The notes beneath the pieces are model-generated. The model searched no databases and was not told the DNA's origin. It was given only the letters and a program-made list of their open reading frames with translations. A stretch of 64,000 nucleotides of DNA from Pleurodeles waltl. Taxonomy: Eukaryota > Chordata > Amphibia > Caudata > Salamandridae. Of this stretch, positions 47,852-58,099 are shown one piece after another. The first letter of the stretch is position 1. Each line of letters starts with the position of its first letter. The position numbers and the translations under genes are program-made. The DNA lies in contig NC_090444.1 in the NCBI RefSeq assembly GCF_031143425.1, positions 54,431,533-54,495,532 on the forward strand, read 5' to 3'.

Positions 47852-48885
47852 TAGGTGACTTTAATTCCCGGAATACTCTTCACCTGCCTCTCCCCTTCCA
47901 ATCGAGTGCCACGGACTGCGTCCAATCCGTGCGCGACCCTTCTCTTCAACCAACCTATCCCAGCGCGGCTCTTAGTGACGTCACACTCACACACACTGCG
48001 GCTGACAAAGCCTCGCGGCTAATCCTCCTTCACTCACCTCTTTCCGTAACAACTTTTTGCATATATTGCGAGCTACCAAAAAATAAAACAGATCTGTCGG
48101 TTTACTACAGGAAGGGTAACACAATCGCTTCAGGACCTTAGGGACCTTTCACTAGCCTCGGGACTCTTTCACTAGCCTCTGGCCGCTATTCCGTCTTTCT
48201 CAATCCCCACATTCGCAAGCAAATCTGACCCGCAGACTTACTCTCAACTTGTCAATGATCTGTTCTAGTGCACTTAGAATCTTTGTCAAAGCCCGAAGTC
48301 GAAGTTTCTTTCACTCCCTAACACACGTACCGACTCGTTGACCACGCCCGATCAACCTACTAAACCGCCCAGACCACAACATGGATCAACATACTCCGGA
48401 GTCTCTTGACCTCGCAGGGCCCGTCTCAACAACAACAACCACGTGGACCTTTTTATGCACAAAGCGCCAGACGCATATGAAGTTCGACGACTTCCCTACT
48501 CTCACACTTGGAGCCGCACCTCCGATATCTCTATGAAGTTCGACGACTTCTTTACTTCTACACTCGGAGTCGCACCTCCGCTATCCTCAAAAAGAAAAAA
48601 TCCTCGCAACCTTTTCACACACCCTGCGGCAATAAGCTGTGCAAGCGCAAAACCCTAACTTCACTCATACCATCACTAGTACCGCCAACGCCGAATCCAC
48701 ACCTCCGTTCTCTCCATTCGCAAGCTCCGAGATCCCGGGAAAGTCGCGGTGGACCTAGCCCATCATCATCTTGTCAATCTGTTTTATCCAAGAAAATCTA
48801 ATTCAACTTCTCGAATGGGGTCTCAAAATGCGTAACCGTTAATTCGACACCATATACTTTAATAGTACAGGGTCCCAAAAGACGA
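47852..48885 (-). other. Retroviral 5' leader
   Basis: The stretch between primer site and gag start has no long frame. It contains a tandem duplication of about 55 bp (units from 48,478 and 48,533, each starting ATGAAGTTCGACGACTTC on the plus strand). The packaging signal would be expected here; no specific structure was identified. Confidence 0.55.
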
Positions 48886-48903
48886 AACCGTCCTCTGCTA
48901 CCA
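48886..48903 (-). promoter_or_regulatory. Primer-binding site for initiator Met tRNA
   Basis: On the minus strand the 18 bases TGGTAGCAGAGGACGGTT match the complement of the 3' end of vertebrate initiator tRNA-Met at 17 of 18 positions (from knowledge of that tRNA). It lies a few bases inside the LTR end and about 1 kb before gag, the right place for priming reverse transcription. Confidence 0.75.
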
Positions 48904-50446
48904 TCTACTGATAGAGCGGTCCGTACTAATAATTTTACCTGTTTTGGACGCTCTTTAGGCCGATGAATCTTTTGACTTAGTGGGAACTCTCTGTACTCTT
49001 AATCGATCAATCTCATCAAAATCAATAATCAATAACGAACATAAGCAACACCTTGAACAACATAACACTTAACAATTAATCCAGAATACATTTCGGCGAA
49101 CCCTGACCTTTCAGTCAGGAAGAACCACACCAGTTTATTGCAAAGTTAGTGAATTTATTTCCCTATATTAACAAAGCTAGCACAATATAAATGTTTCTCA
49201 ACACCAAATGATAAACATATATGAACATTAATAGCTGTCCATAACGTCGAAACAAGTGTAATCTATGTAGCATTTGAATCACAAGGCATTCGATAATAGC
49301 AATGCAAATCACTAATACGATAATCTGTAATGAACTAATGGCATACATTTAGTCAGCATAACAAGATCTCCAATTGCATCGTGCGACATATGGAATCCTC
49401 ATCTAACCTCAAATCAGCATCAGCATGTGGGACTTCATGCGAAAACAATTTAGCAACATTAATTTAGAAAACTCCTAACTAGGGATCTTACAAAAAAAAA
49501 TTCAGCAGTTGGTTACCTAAAAGAAACACAATGCAATTTTACAATTTCCTTTCATATTTACCAATTACGATCAGCATACAAGGAAGTCTTCGTCTCACAG
49601 GTACCGTTCTTCGGTCAGCGTGGGTACCGTTTCGATCGGCATAGGACGGGACAAAGGGGCAGGGTGGACGGGGCAACTGCCTCTCAGCGGCAAAGTAAAA
49701 CTACTACTTCATGCAAAGGGATCAAATCAAAGTTAAAGTCTCTAGGGCAAGAATCATTAAAGTCTCTTTCTCTCGATTAGAGAAAGAATCAAAGTCTCTC
49801 AAAATGGCGTCGCAGCAAAGTGGGCCATAATAGCTACGAAGTCTGCAAAATGGCGGGTATCGAGCTGGTAATGGCTACCTTCTTCTTGTGCACCTGGTTT
49901 TTATAGACAACAGTTCGAATCCAGTAGGGTCTCCATTGGAGGGTTCATAGGTTAGCTTCAAATTGACCAATCAAAAACGACAGTTCTCAAGCTTTTACTT
50001 AAGCATACATTATCCTTGGAGATGGGTACGCAAATTGCAACATTGTCTCCCAATTAGCTTACTCTCAGAGCCTCCATTGTCCGCACCTGCAAGTCGACCT
50101 TGAATTAAAGAGAAAATATGCCAGGCTGGCACTAACTTTAAGATAAGCATGTGAACAGTTTCTGTGGAAAAGTACAGCTTCAAGCAAGAATACACGTTTA
50201 ATAGCACAGTGGAAAAATACGAGCATCTAAACCGTGAGACCAGGCAACTAGGCCAAAGCCTCCGCTAAAGTAATGCTAAGCTAAAACATTTCAAACAAGC
50301 AAATCGTAGCACACGTTTATGATTATGTTGGATTAGTGCAATTCTAATTCACCACGTTATATAAAGCACGCGTATAAATGTTGGCAAACTACTCTGAGGG
50401 CACATTTTGTCCCCGTACAATCTTAATTAATTCGGTTAATGTCACA
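48904..50446 (-). repeat. 5' LTR of the younger retrovirus, about 1.54 kb
   Basis: The inner end is fixed by the primer site. The outer end is placed at 50,446 because a TGTGAC start there (minus strand) gives the required TG; the inner end would then be CA at 48,909-48,910. Signals on the minus strand: CCAAT near 49,932-49,936, TATAAAAA at 49,898-49,905, and AATAAA at 49,134-49,139 and 49,154-49,159. If these are the working signals, the R region is about 750 bp, unusually long. There is no second LTR in the window to confirm the boundaries. Confidence 0.55.
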
Positions 50447-50690
50447 CATGATTATTTCAGCACTACGTTTAAGCGTTAATAAATCAAAACCTTCATTTTC
50501 TGCTTCATCAGAAGCAATGGTTATTTGCACATCTCTGAATTCCGGGGTGACCATACTAGCATGTGAATTACAGGCCATTTCTCAAATAGACGTCTTTTTT
50601 ACACACTGTCTTACATTTGGAAAGAAAAAATGTAGAGAAAGACAAGGGGCAATAACACTTGTTTTGCTATTCTGTATTCCCCCAAGTCTC
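50447..50690. other. DNA between LTR and tandem repeat
   Basis: I see no gene or known repeat in this short stretch. It may be the pre-insertion flank of the retrovirus. Confidence 0.3.
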
Positions 50691-51870
50691 CTAATAAAAA
50701 TGGTACCTCACTTGCGTGGGTAGGTCTAATGCTTGCGACAGGAAACGCAACATGGCACATCACATTTTAACATTGAAATCTGACGGGTTTTTTGCAAAGT
50801 GCCTAGCTGTAGATTTTGGCCTCTAGCTCAGCTGCCACCTAGGGAAACCTAGCAAACCTTGGCATTTTTGAAAACTAGACACCTAGGGGAATCCAAGATG
50901 GGGTGACTTGTGGGGCTCTGACCAAGTCCTGTTACCCAGAATCATTTGCAAACCTCAAAATTTGGCTAAAAAAAAACATTTTCCTCATATTTCGGTGACA
51001 GAAAATTCTGGAATCTGGGAGGAGCCACAAATTTCCTTCCACCCAGCGTTCTCCCAAGTCTCCTGATAAAATTGATACCTCACTTATGTGGGTAGGCCTA
51101 GCGCCCGCGACAGGAATTGCCCCAAAACACAACATGGACACATCCCATTTTTTGACAGAAAACAGAGGTGTTTTTTGCAAAGTGCCTACCTGTAGATTTT
51201 GGCCTCTAGCTCAGCCGGCACCTAGGGAAACCTACCAAACCTGTGCATTTCTGAAAACTAGAGACCTAGGGTAATCCAAAATGGGTTGACTTGTGGGGCT
51301 CTGACCAGGTTCTGTTACCCAGAATCCTTTGCAAACCTCACAATTTGGCTAAAAAAACATATTTTCCTCACATTTCTGTGGCAGAAAGTTCTGGAATCTG
51401 AGAGGAGCCACACATTTCCTTCCACCCAGCGTTTCCCCAAGTCTCCCGATAAAATTGATACCTCACTTGTGTGGTTAGAACTAGCGCCCGCGACAGAAAA
51501 TGCCCCAAAACACAACATGGACACATCCCATTTTTTGACAGAAAACAGAGGTTTTTTTTGCAGAGTGCTTACCTGTAGATTTTGGCCTCTAGCTCAGCCG
51601 GCACCTAGGGAAACCTACCAAACCTGTGCATTTTTGAAAACTAGAGACCTAGGGGAATCCAAGATGGGGTGACTTGTGGGGCTCTGACCAGGTTCTGTTA
51701 CCCAGAATCCTTTGCAAACCTCAAAAGTTGGCTAAAAAAACATATTTTCCTCACTTTTCGGTGACAGAAAGTTCTGGAATCTGACAGGAGCCACAAATTT
51801 CCTTCCACCCAGCATTCCCCCAAGTCTCCCGATAAAAATTGTACCTCACTTGTGTGGGTAGGCCTGGTGC
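50690..51870. repeat. 383-bp tandem repeat, about three units
   Basis: The phrase GTAGATTTTGGCCTCTAGCTC recurs at a spacing of 383 bp (CTCTAGC at 50,821, 51,204 and 51,587). Other shared marks are CTTGTGGGGCTCTGACCA, CTTCCACCCAGC and CCCAAGTCTCC. Copies differ by a few percent. Frames through it, such as those at 51,086 and 51,286 on the plus strand, repeat the same peptide and are not genes. Confidence 0.9.
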
Positions 51871-52330
51871 CCGTGATAGGAATAGATCACACAACGGTCA
51901 ATGTTGGTCCTTACATGAGGAAGCTGTTGACCCTGGGGTGATCCATTCCTGACGCAGGCACTAGGTGTAGGCACTCAAATGGGGTAGTGTTTTTATCAGG
52001 ACAGGTGAGGAATCACTGGGTGGTAGGAATTTTGTGGATCCCAGCATATTCCTGTAGTTTGTGTGACAGAAATGCGAGAAAAATAGAGTTTTTATTCAAC
52101 ATTTCAGCTTTGCACGGTATTCTGGGTAAGAAAACTTTGGGGAATCCTCTCTGTATACTCCCCCGAATGTCTAGTTTCCAGAAATGTTTGGGTTTAGTGT
52201 GTTTCTCTATATGGCCGCCGAACCCAGGACCAAAAACACAGGTGCCTGCCTTACAAAACCAGTTTGTTTTGCAATAGATAATTTTGATGTCTCCACAATA
52301 CGATTTGGGCGGTGGAATTTGGGGCTGAAC
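51871..52330. repeat. Diverged extension of the 383-bp repeat element
   Basis: The phrases GATCCATTCCTGACGCAGG and GTATTCTGGGTAAGAAAAC resemble parts of the 383-bp unit (AGTTCTGGAATCTG..., TTCTGTTACCCAGAAT) in more diverged or inverted form. No gene is visible. Confidence 0.4.
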
Positions 52331-52650
52331 TAAAATGGGGAGCTCCCAAGAGAGCACTCTCTCTCTCTGCTTGCGGCCGCATTCACCTGCTCTCTGGGTT
52401 GGGCTAACCCACTATTACCCCGTTGCACAGACTGTGCTTGCGAAGGGACAGCAGGACTGTCCTCATCATCTCCCTCATAATTTACTGGAAGAGGAGTTAT
52501 CAAATGGGACTCCTCCGACTGAAAAATCACTCCCAGAGTCTGCGCCATTGTCCTATCCCTCAGTCTCTGATCCTATGTCTGAGCTGTCCTCTATAACCCG
52601 AGTGACGGCAGCAGTCATCCATCAAGATGCCATCTCTGCTATTGGCTAAA
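52330..52650 (-). pseudogene. Possible piggyBac-like transposase N-terminal exon
   Basis: The minus strand encodes MASWMTAAVTRVIEDSSDIGSETEG, a stop, then DNGADSGSDFSVGG, with an overlapping frame giving YEGDDEDSPAVPSQAQSVQRG. An acidic, Ser/Glu/Asp-rich N-terminus of this type is seen in piggyBac-derived (PGBD) proteins before the DDE domain. No DDE domain is present in the window. The assignment is weak and rests on composition; a stop and a frame change are visible. Confidence 0.3.
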
Positions 52651-53220
52651 CTGTTGCTCTAAAACACTAGCCTACGTAGACAGTCACAAAATCGATGGTG
52701 TGTGTGAGATACGTGCAACAGTAGAGGCCACCTTACCTGCGCTTCTTCCCTCAATCAGCACGTTCTTTCAAGTCACTCAAAAAACACCTTGTCACATACC
52801 ATTCGTCACAGTCTTTAGCACCTCCTGCGCCAAGTCCAACAATCATTATTGGTGCTCCCACTCCCTCCTCCTCGGATTCCCTCATTACCACCCAGCAAAA
52901 GTTTCCTTCATCTCTCCATAGCCGCCCTCCACCCCGCACATACATTTCATTTGTATTATAGCGCAGGTAATGGCTGACTTTACTAATGTACTCAGCTATT
53001 TAAATAAAATACAGATTTGCTCTTTGCAGTGGGCATATAAACCTTCTGCGCTTCTTTATGGCAATAAAACTGTCACTAGACAAGTCTGACCCTTTTCTAG
53101 CAGAAACATAATCACAATACTTGCTTGACTTTTTTATTGCTGCCTAAAAGCTACAGTTGAAATGCGTCAGTTGAAGTAGGTGCATTGCTTTGAAGACGCA
53201 AGCTGCAACTGCAAGATAAC
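52651..53220. other. Gene-free AT-moderate stretch
   Basis: I see no gene. A frame at 52,700-52,921 on the plus strand has no recognisable feature. Confidence 0.4.
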
Positions 53221-53227
53221 TGGTGGC

Positions 53228-53245
53228 AAATATATATATATATAT

Positions 53246-53279
<34 letters not shown>

Positions 53280-53396
53280 GTACATATATATATATATATA
53301 TAGATCACTTTTATATGTGGGTCTGGTTTTCCTGGGGGCCGATCTCAGCCCCCAGGGAAACCATACAAGTATTGACAAAAGTGATTTATATATATA

Positions 53397-53442
<46 letters not shown>

Positions 53443-53480
53443 CTGTATAGATAGATCTATCTCTATATATATAGATCTAT
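53228..53480. repeat. AT-dinucleotide microsatellites
   Basis: TA runs with scattered interruptions lie at 53,228-53,302 and 53,383-53,480, on both sides of a hairpin (53,324-53,363). They create Tyr/Ile-rich spurious frames on both strands. Confidence 0.95.
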
Positions 53481-53971
53481 ATTTTTTTTACTTGTTGTAT
53501 GGTTTCCCCAGGGAAACCCTACAACAGCTAAAAAAAATATTGCCCCCACAGGGGGTCACCCTGCCCACGGGCGACCCCCTGTCCATTTCTTTTTTTTATT
53601 TAAAAAAATATATATATATGCCCCCGGGGGGGGGGCAGCCCGGTTTCCGAGGGAGCCGACCCCCCCAAGTGAAATCCCTGGTGTCTAGTTGTGTTTCCTG
53701 GACCCCGATCGCAGCTGTGCTGCGATCGGGGGCCAGGAAACACTTTCAGGAAGGCCTTGTAAGAAAGGGGAGAGTCTTATGAGGCCTTCCCGAACGTGGG
53801 GAAGGCCGTTTGGGGCCGTTTTCCCCATTGGAGCAGGAAGCGGCCACAAGGCCGCTTCCTGCTCCGATGGGGAAATCCACAAAGTGACGTCAGCGTGCCA
53901 TGTGGCGCGCTGACGTCACAAAGGGCTGGGTGGGGGGCGGGGGGAGACACAGAAAAGCTTCTGTGTCTCCC
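53324..53971. repeat. Cluster of six strong inverted repeats
   Basis: Inverted repeats able to form hairpins lie at 53,324-53,363 (stem about 16), 53,692-53,741 (about 22, loop TGT), 53,783-53,807, 53,819-53,876 (about 26, loop ACAA), 53,884-53,919 (about 16) and 53,942-53,971 (about 13, loop AAGC). Between some lie shorter ones such as GGTTTCCC/GGGAAACC at 53,500-53,518. Frames across this region are by-products of the inverted repeats. Confidence 0.85.
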
Positions 53972-54329
53972 GGGGAGAGAAAAAAATAAATCCTCGGGTG
54001 CGACGCATCTAAGGCTATAACACTGATCACAGCCAAAGTGATTGTAAAAACAATATGGCTGCATTTTCGTTCTCAGAAAGCAGCCATTACCCACAAATAT
54101 ACTGGCTTGCCACTGTATCCCGCAAATGTATCACAGTACACCAAGGCCCAATATATAATTAAGGCATTGCTGTATTATTGGATTGCGGTACTCTTGTGTT
54201 AGTCATGGTGTCACATGGGCAATGCAATAATTAAGCCAGATTTACAAAGGAAAACTCTGCACACTATAATCTACATTGCTGCTAAATTTCACATTCATCC
54301 ATGTGCCACATTACTGTAGCTATGCCATT

Positions 54330-55290
54330 ATACACTATAGCACTCTACGCCACTTCTCTCTATGTCACTCCACTGTACAACACTCTGCTCCATACCACTC
54401 CACTCTATGCTATTATACTGTACACAACTCCACTCTATGCCAGTCCACTCTATGCTATTACACTGTATGCAACTCCATTCTAGTCTTCATCAGTGTACGC
54501 CACTACACTGTATGCCAATTCACTATATGTTACTCCAGTATATGCTATTCCACTCTGTGCTATTCCACTGTATGTCACTTTGCTCTACGATACTCCACTT
54601 TGTGCCACTCCACTGCATGCTACTCCAATCTACTCCACTCCATTCTACGCCATTCCATTGAAAGCCACTCCACTGTACCCCACTTCAGTGTATGCTATTA
54701 CCCTCTACTCAATTCTGATGTACTCCCTCCAGCCTACACCAGTACACTGTTCACCACTGCACTGTGTTCTACTCTATTAAATGCTATTCCAATCTACACC
54801 ACTCTACAGGACTCCAATGCCTTATTCCATTGTATGCAACTCCATTATTTGCCATGCCACCCTATGTCATTGCATTGTGCACCACACTACTCTAAGCCAC
54901 TCCATTCTATGCTAGTCCATTGGACGCCACGCTACCCTATGACACTCCACTGTATGCTATTTCATTCTATCCCACTCCACAGTACACTGCTCCAGTGTAC
55001 ACCACTCCACTGTATGCCACTCCACTCTATGCTATACTACCCTACTCCACTTCACTCTACTCAACGATACTCTAGTCCACTATACAACACTGTATGCAAC
55101 TATTTGTATGACACTGCACCCCACTTTACTCCACTCTGACACAGTGCTTCCCTCTATTCCATTACTCTACTGTACCCCACTCTAAGCTACGCCCCTCAAT
55201 GCCTTTGTACTCTATAACTGCTGTGTGCCAATCCACCGTACCACACTCTACACCACTGTACTGTACACCACTCTTCTCTATAAAAATCAA
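54330..55290. repeat. 15-bp minisatellite, over 60 degenerate copies
   Basis: Units of the form ACTSTATGCYACTCC follow one another at a strict 15-bp spacing for nearly 1 kb, with many substitutions but few length changes. Since 15 is a multiple of three, one frame (54,276-55,139) stays open with a five-residue repeat such as HSTLC; this is not a gene. Confidence 0.93.
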
Positions 55291-55442
55291 CTGTAGCCTG
55301 TATGCTAACCTACTCTACTGTGGTCTACATCACTTTCCAATACTGTACAATACCCCTTATACCTCGTGCCCTGCCATGCACAGTTGTTTCCTAGGAATGT
55401 TTATTGCAAATATTGCATTGATATTTTCAAGCATGTTATCAA

Positions 55443-57643
55443 AGATGTCATGGGTGCCCTCATTTATGGGACAATTAGCAGTGCAAGGAGCGTGGGAGAG
55501 CTTGAGAGCAGGAGTTACAGTTACCTTAGGGCATGAGTTATAGTTGCTTGAGGTAACCCTAACTATAACTGCTGAATTTCTATTGTTATGTATGATAGAA
55601 ATGTGAGCCTAACTATAACGCCCCTCTAAACTTTCTTTTTTCAGTGAATTTCTATGTTTAAAAAAAAATCTATTTCCTAACTATAGCGTCTCTTTAACCT
55701 TTATTTTTTCCAGTGAATTTCTATGGTTTTTTAACGTATACTAAATGAGTCCAATCCCTTCTAAGCACCCAAACTTGCACCGTGCACGCCCTTCTCCCAT
55801 GTGCAAGGGAGGTTGCCCGCAAGACCTTGCCTGCAGCCAGACCCTGTGGCCAACTTCCCCTAACCACTCAACCCCATACTTTTAGCCATGTGTGTCACAA
55901 GTTGACCGCGACCTCTGTGGGTGTGAGGATAGATGTAAGAGGGTGTGAATGACTGTCAGATTGTCTGTCTGGGTGTGAGAGTGTGAACATAAGTGTTTTA
56001 GTGGGTGTGTCAGTGTGTGCGTGGGTCTGTGAGTGGGTGCATGAGGGTGTGAGTGGGTCTGTGAGTGGGTGCATGAGTGTCTAAGTGAGTGTGAGTGGGT
56101 GCATACGTTTCTGAGTGGGAGAAATTGATTGATGGAGAGAAAGAGAGAAAGAAAGTGAGAGGGGAAGAGATAGAGTTGTTTTAGGCTTTAGTGTCTCATA
56201 TAGTTAGAATGAGATATTTGGGTTCAATTTAAAATAAAATAAAATATTTATTATTTTAAATAAAAATATTTTTTTTATTTAAAAAAATGGCAATAAGTCC
56301 AGCTGGACTCTAACGATCTTCACACTGAGCTCCAGGAGTTTTTTTTTTTCCCCCTTTATGAGCTTTTGGGATCACGAGGGAGTCCTCAAGGGCTCCCCCA
56401 CAGTCCCTCGGGCTACCTGACACTGCATGATGAGGCCTTAAGGCTTTCCTGCAGCGCCATTGCTTCATTTGAAAGCAGCTCCGTGCTTGCAAAAGCATTT
56501 TATCTCTAAAGCTCTACTGTTTGACAGCCAGACCTGCTTTAAACGTCCCACAGTCAAACAGCAGAGAGTTTGCTGTGGCTTGACATATCATAACAGCCCT
56601 GGGGAGGTGGTGATCCCGAGGGCAGTGGAGAGGCAGGTGGACCCCCCTCTCCTGAATAAAAAATATAAGCCAGAGGAGGTGACTGTCCCATGGCAGCAGG
56701 AGGGGGCCAGGATCCCCCGCATTTCTAATATAATTGGCCCCGGGACTTGACCCACCCTCAGGCTTTTTAATAAGGAAGCGCTGGAGACCGCACTTCTGTA
56801 TTTTTTTTTATGGTGGATCCACAGATCCGCTGCGGATCTGACCATAAAATTTAAAAAAATGCTTTTTTGTCCTGGTGGGGACCCCACCACCAGAGATAAG
56901 GGGTCAGGTTGTTCATACCGTTGGCCCCTTTTGTGTTTTTTTATATTATTTTCTGAGACTCAGCTGAAGCTCAGTCTGAAGATGGCTGACAACACTTGAA
57001 GTGTTATCAGCCAATCAGATCTCTGCATGAGATCGGGAGGGGTAGAGAATCCTTTGCGTCCCTATATATACAAATTTGGATTTCCTTGAATTTCTCAATA
57101 ACAACTGACTGGATTTACACCAATTAACAAATAGTCCCTTTCTGGACCAAGAGCTACCTTTCTGTCAAATTTGGTGTAATTCCATCCAGTGGTTTTTGCG
57201 CTATCGCTGTTCAATTTGTCCTATGGGAATTAACATTGGAAAAGCTCTAAATCCCCCCCTCATTTATCTCGTCCCTGCTTGATGGATCACCCCGACATTT
57301 ACCAGACAGCAGCTCACATGACTGTTAAATATTTTGGGAAACTTTCATCAAGGTTCGTCAAGCAACACCAAAGATATAGGCAAGAAAAAACAGCTTTGTA
57401 TGTGGAAACATGGTCCTAACTATAACTACCTAGTGGCGACCGCCACTAGGTAATATATATATTCACTGAAGAAAAAAAGGTTACATGGACGTTATAGTTA
57501 GGATCTGCATTTACTCGTACAAAACTGTAGACATTCAGCAGTTATAGTTACCTGAGCTAACTATAACTTGGGCTCCCGTAATTCACTGCTTATGACCTCA
57601 CATATTACATTACTCATGACATGGTCAGTGACATCACTGATGA
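55443..57643. mobile_element. 2.2-kb element with long, decayed inverted ends
   Basis: The left part (55,443-55,745) and the complement of the right part (57,425-57,643) share GATGTCAT at the outside, then AGTTATAGTT, AACTATAACTGCTGAAT and CCTAACTATAACG..TTCAGTGAAT in the same order. The interior has a TG-rich minisatellite (55,915-56,120), a block related to 9,050-9,330 (CCAGACCCTGTGGCCAAC) and AT-rich DNA. No transposase is visible, so it is non-autonomous or a composite. I found no clear target duplication. Confidence 0.6.
55915..56120. repeat. TG-rich minisatellite
   Basis: Short units such as GGGTGTGAGTGGGTCTGTGA and GGGTGCATGAG alternate with irregular spacing of about 10-20 bp. Confidence 0.8.
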
Positions 57644-57665
57644 CATCTGTAAACTGTAAAACTTT

Positions 57666-57985
57666 GTACTTGTATAGCGCACTATTCACCTGTTAGGGTC
57701 TCAAGGCGCTGTACACATACCACTGTGGAACCCCTCCTGGCTTTTCCCTGTGAGGTGCCCACTCCTGGGCAACATTCAAGGTGAAGCCAGGTATCCCCAC
57801 ACTGTTGGGGCCGTTGTGGAGATTAAGCAAGATATTGCCCAGAGTTACAGAGTGGGACCCATGAATTAGATTAAGCACTGATGCGAGAATTATCAGGTCT
57901 GAGGAAATTGAGCCCAAGACCCACCAAGGCCAGATTTCTGCATCAGGGTCTGCCGCTCTAACCATTGAGCCACACTTCTCCACTT
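57666..57985 (-). mobile_element. CORE-type SINE with L2-like tail
   Basis: On the minus strand the head carries an RNA polymerase III A box, TGGCTCAATGGTTAGAGC (57,955-57,972), and a degraded B box near 57,903-57,915 (GGGCTCAATTTCC). The middle has CTGTAACTCTGGGCAATATC and TGCTTAATCTCC, like the core of MIR/CORE SINEs. The tail, CAGCGCCTTGAGACCCT then GTGCGCTATACAAG (57,711-57,666), resembles the 3' end of the L2-type LINE at 62,523-62,568. It does not encode protein. Confidence 0.75.
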
Positions 57986-58099
57986 AAGCCACACTTCTCC
58001 ACCTCATATGATATCACTGGTGACATCATCCCCACAAACAGTCATACACCCACTCATTTGTTGATAACAACTCTTGTATACACACACCTCTACTCACAC

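Larger units (their letters stand above)
38631..50446 (-). mobile_element. Younger endogenous retrovirus, 5' LTR to truncated env
   Basis: Read on the minus strand the order is LTR, primer-binding site, leader, gag, UAG, pol, integrase with acidic tail, env start. The reverse transcriptase and gag-UAG-pol arrangement are gamma/epsilon-like (class I). The 3' part of env and the 3' LTR are missing; sequence changes to an unrelated repeat near 38,630. A Harbinger MITE splits RNase H. Coding frames are otherwise long, so it is much younger than the element at 29,400-37,640. Confidence 0.85.

Noticed and set aside
53180..53782. 200-codon plus-strand frame
   Set aside because: Mostly Tyr/Ile repeats from TA microsatellites.
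54276..55139. 287-codon plus-strand frame
   Set aside because: It is produced by the 15-bp minisatellite; the peptide is a degenerate five-residue repeat and other frames are nearly as open.
57900..57976. tRNA gene
   Set aside because: There is an A box but the B box is degraded and the sequence continues into a CORE-like body and LINE-like tail, so it is a SINE head.
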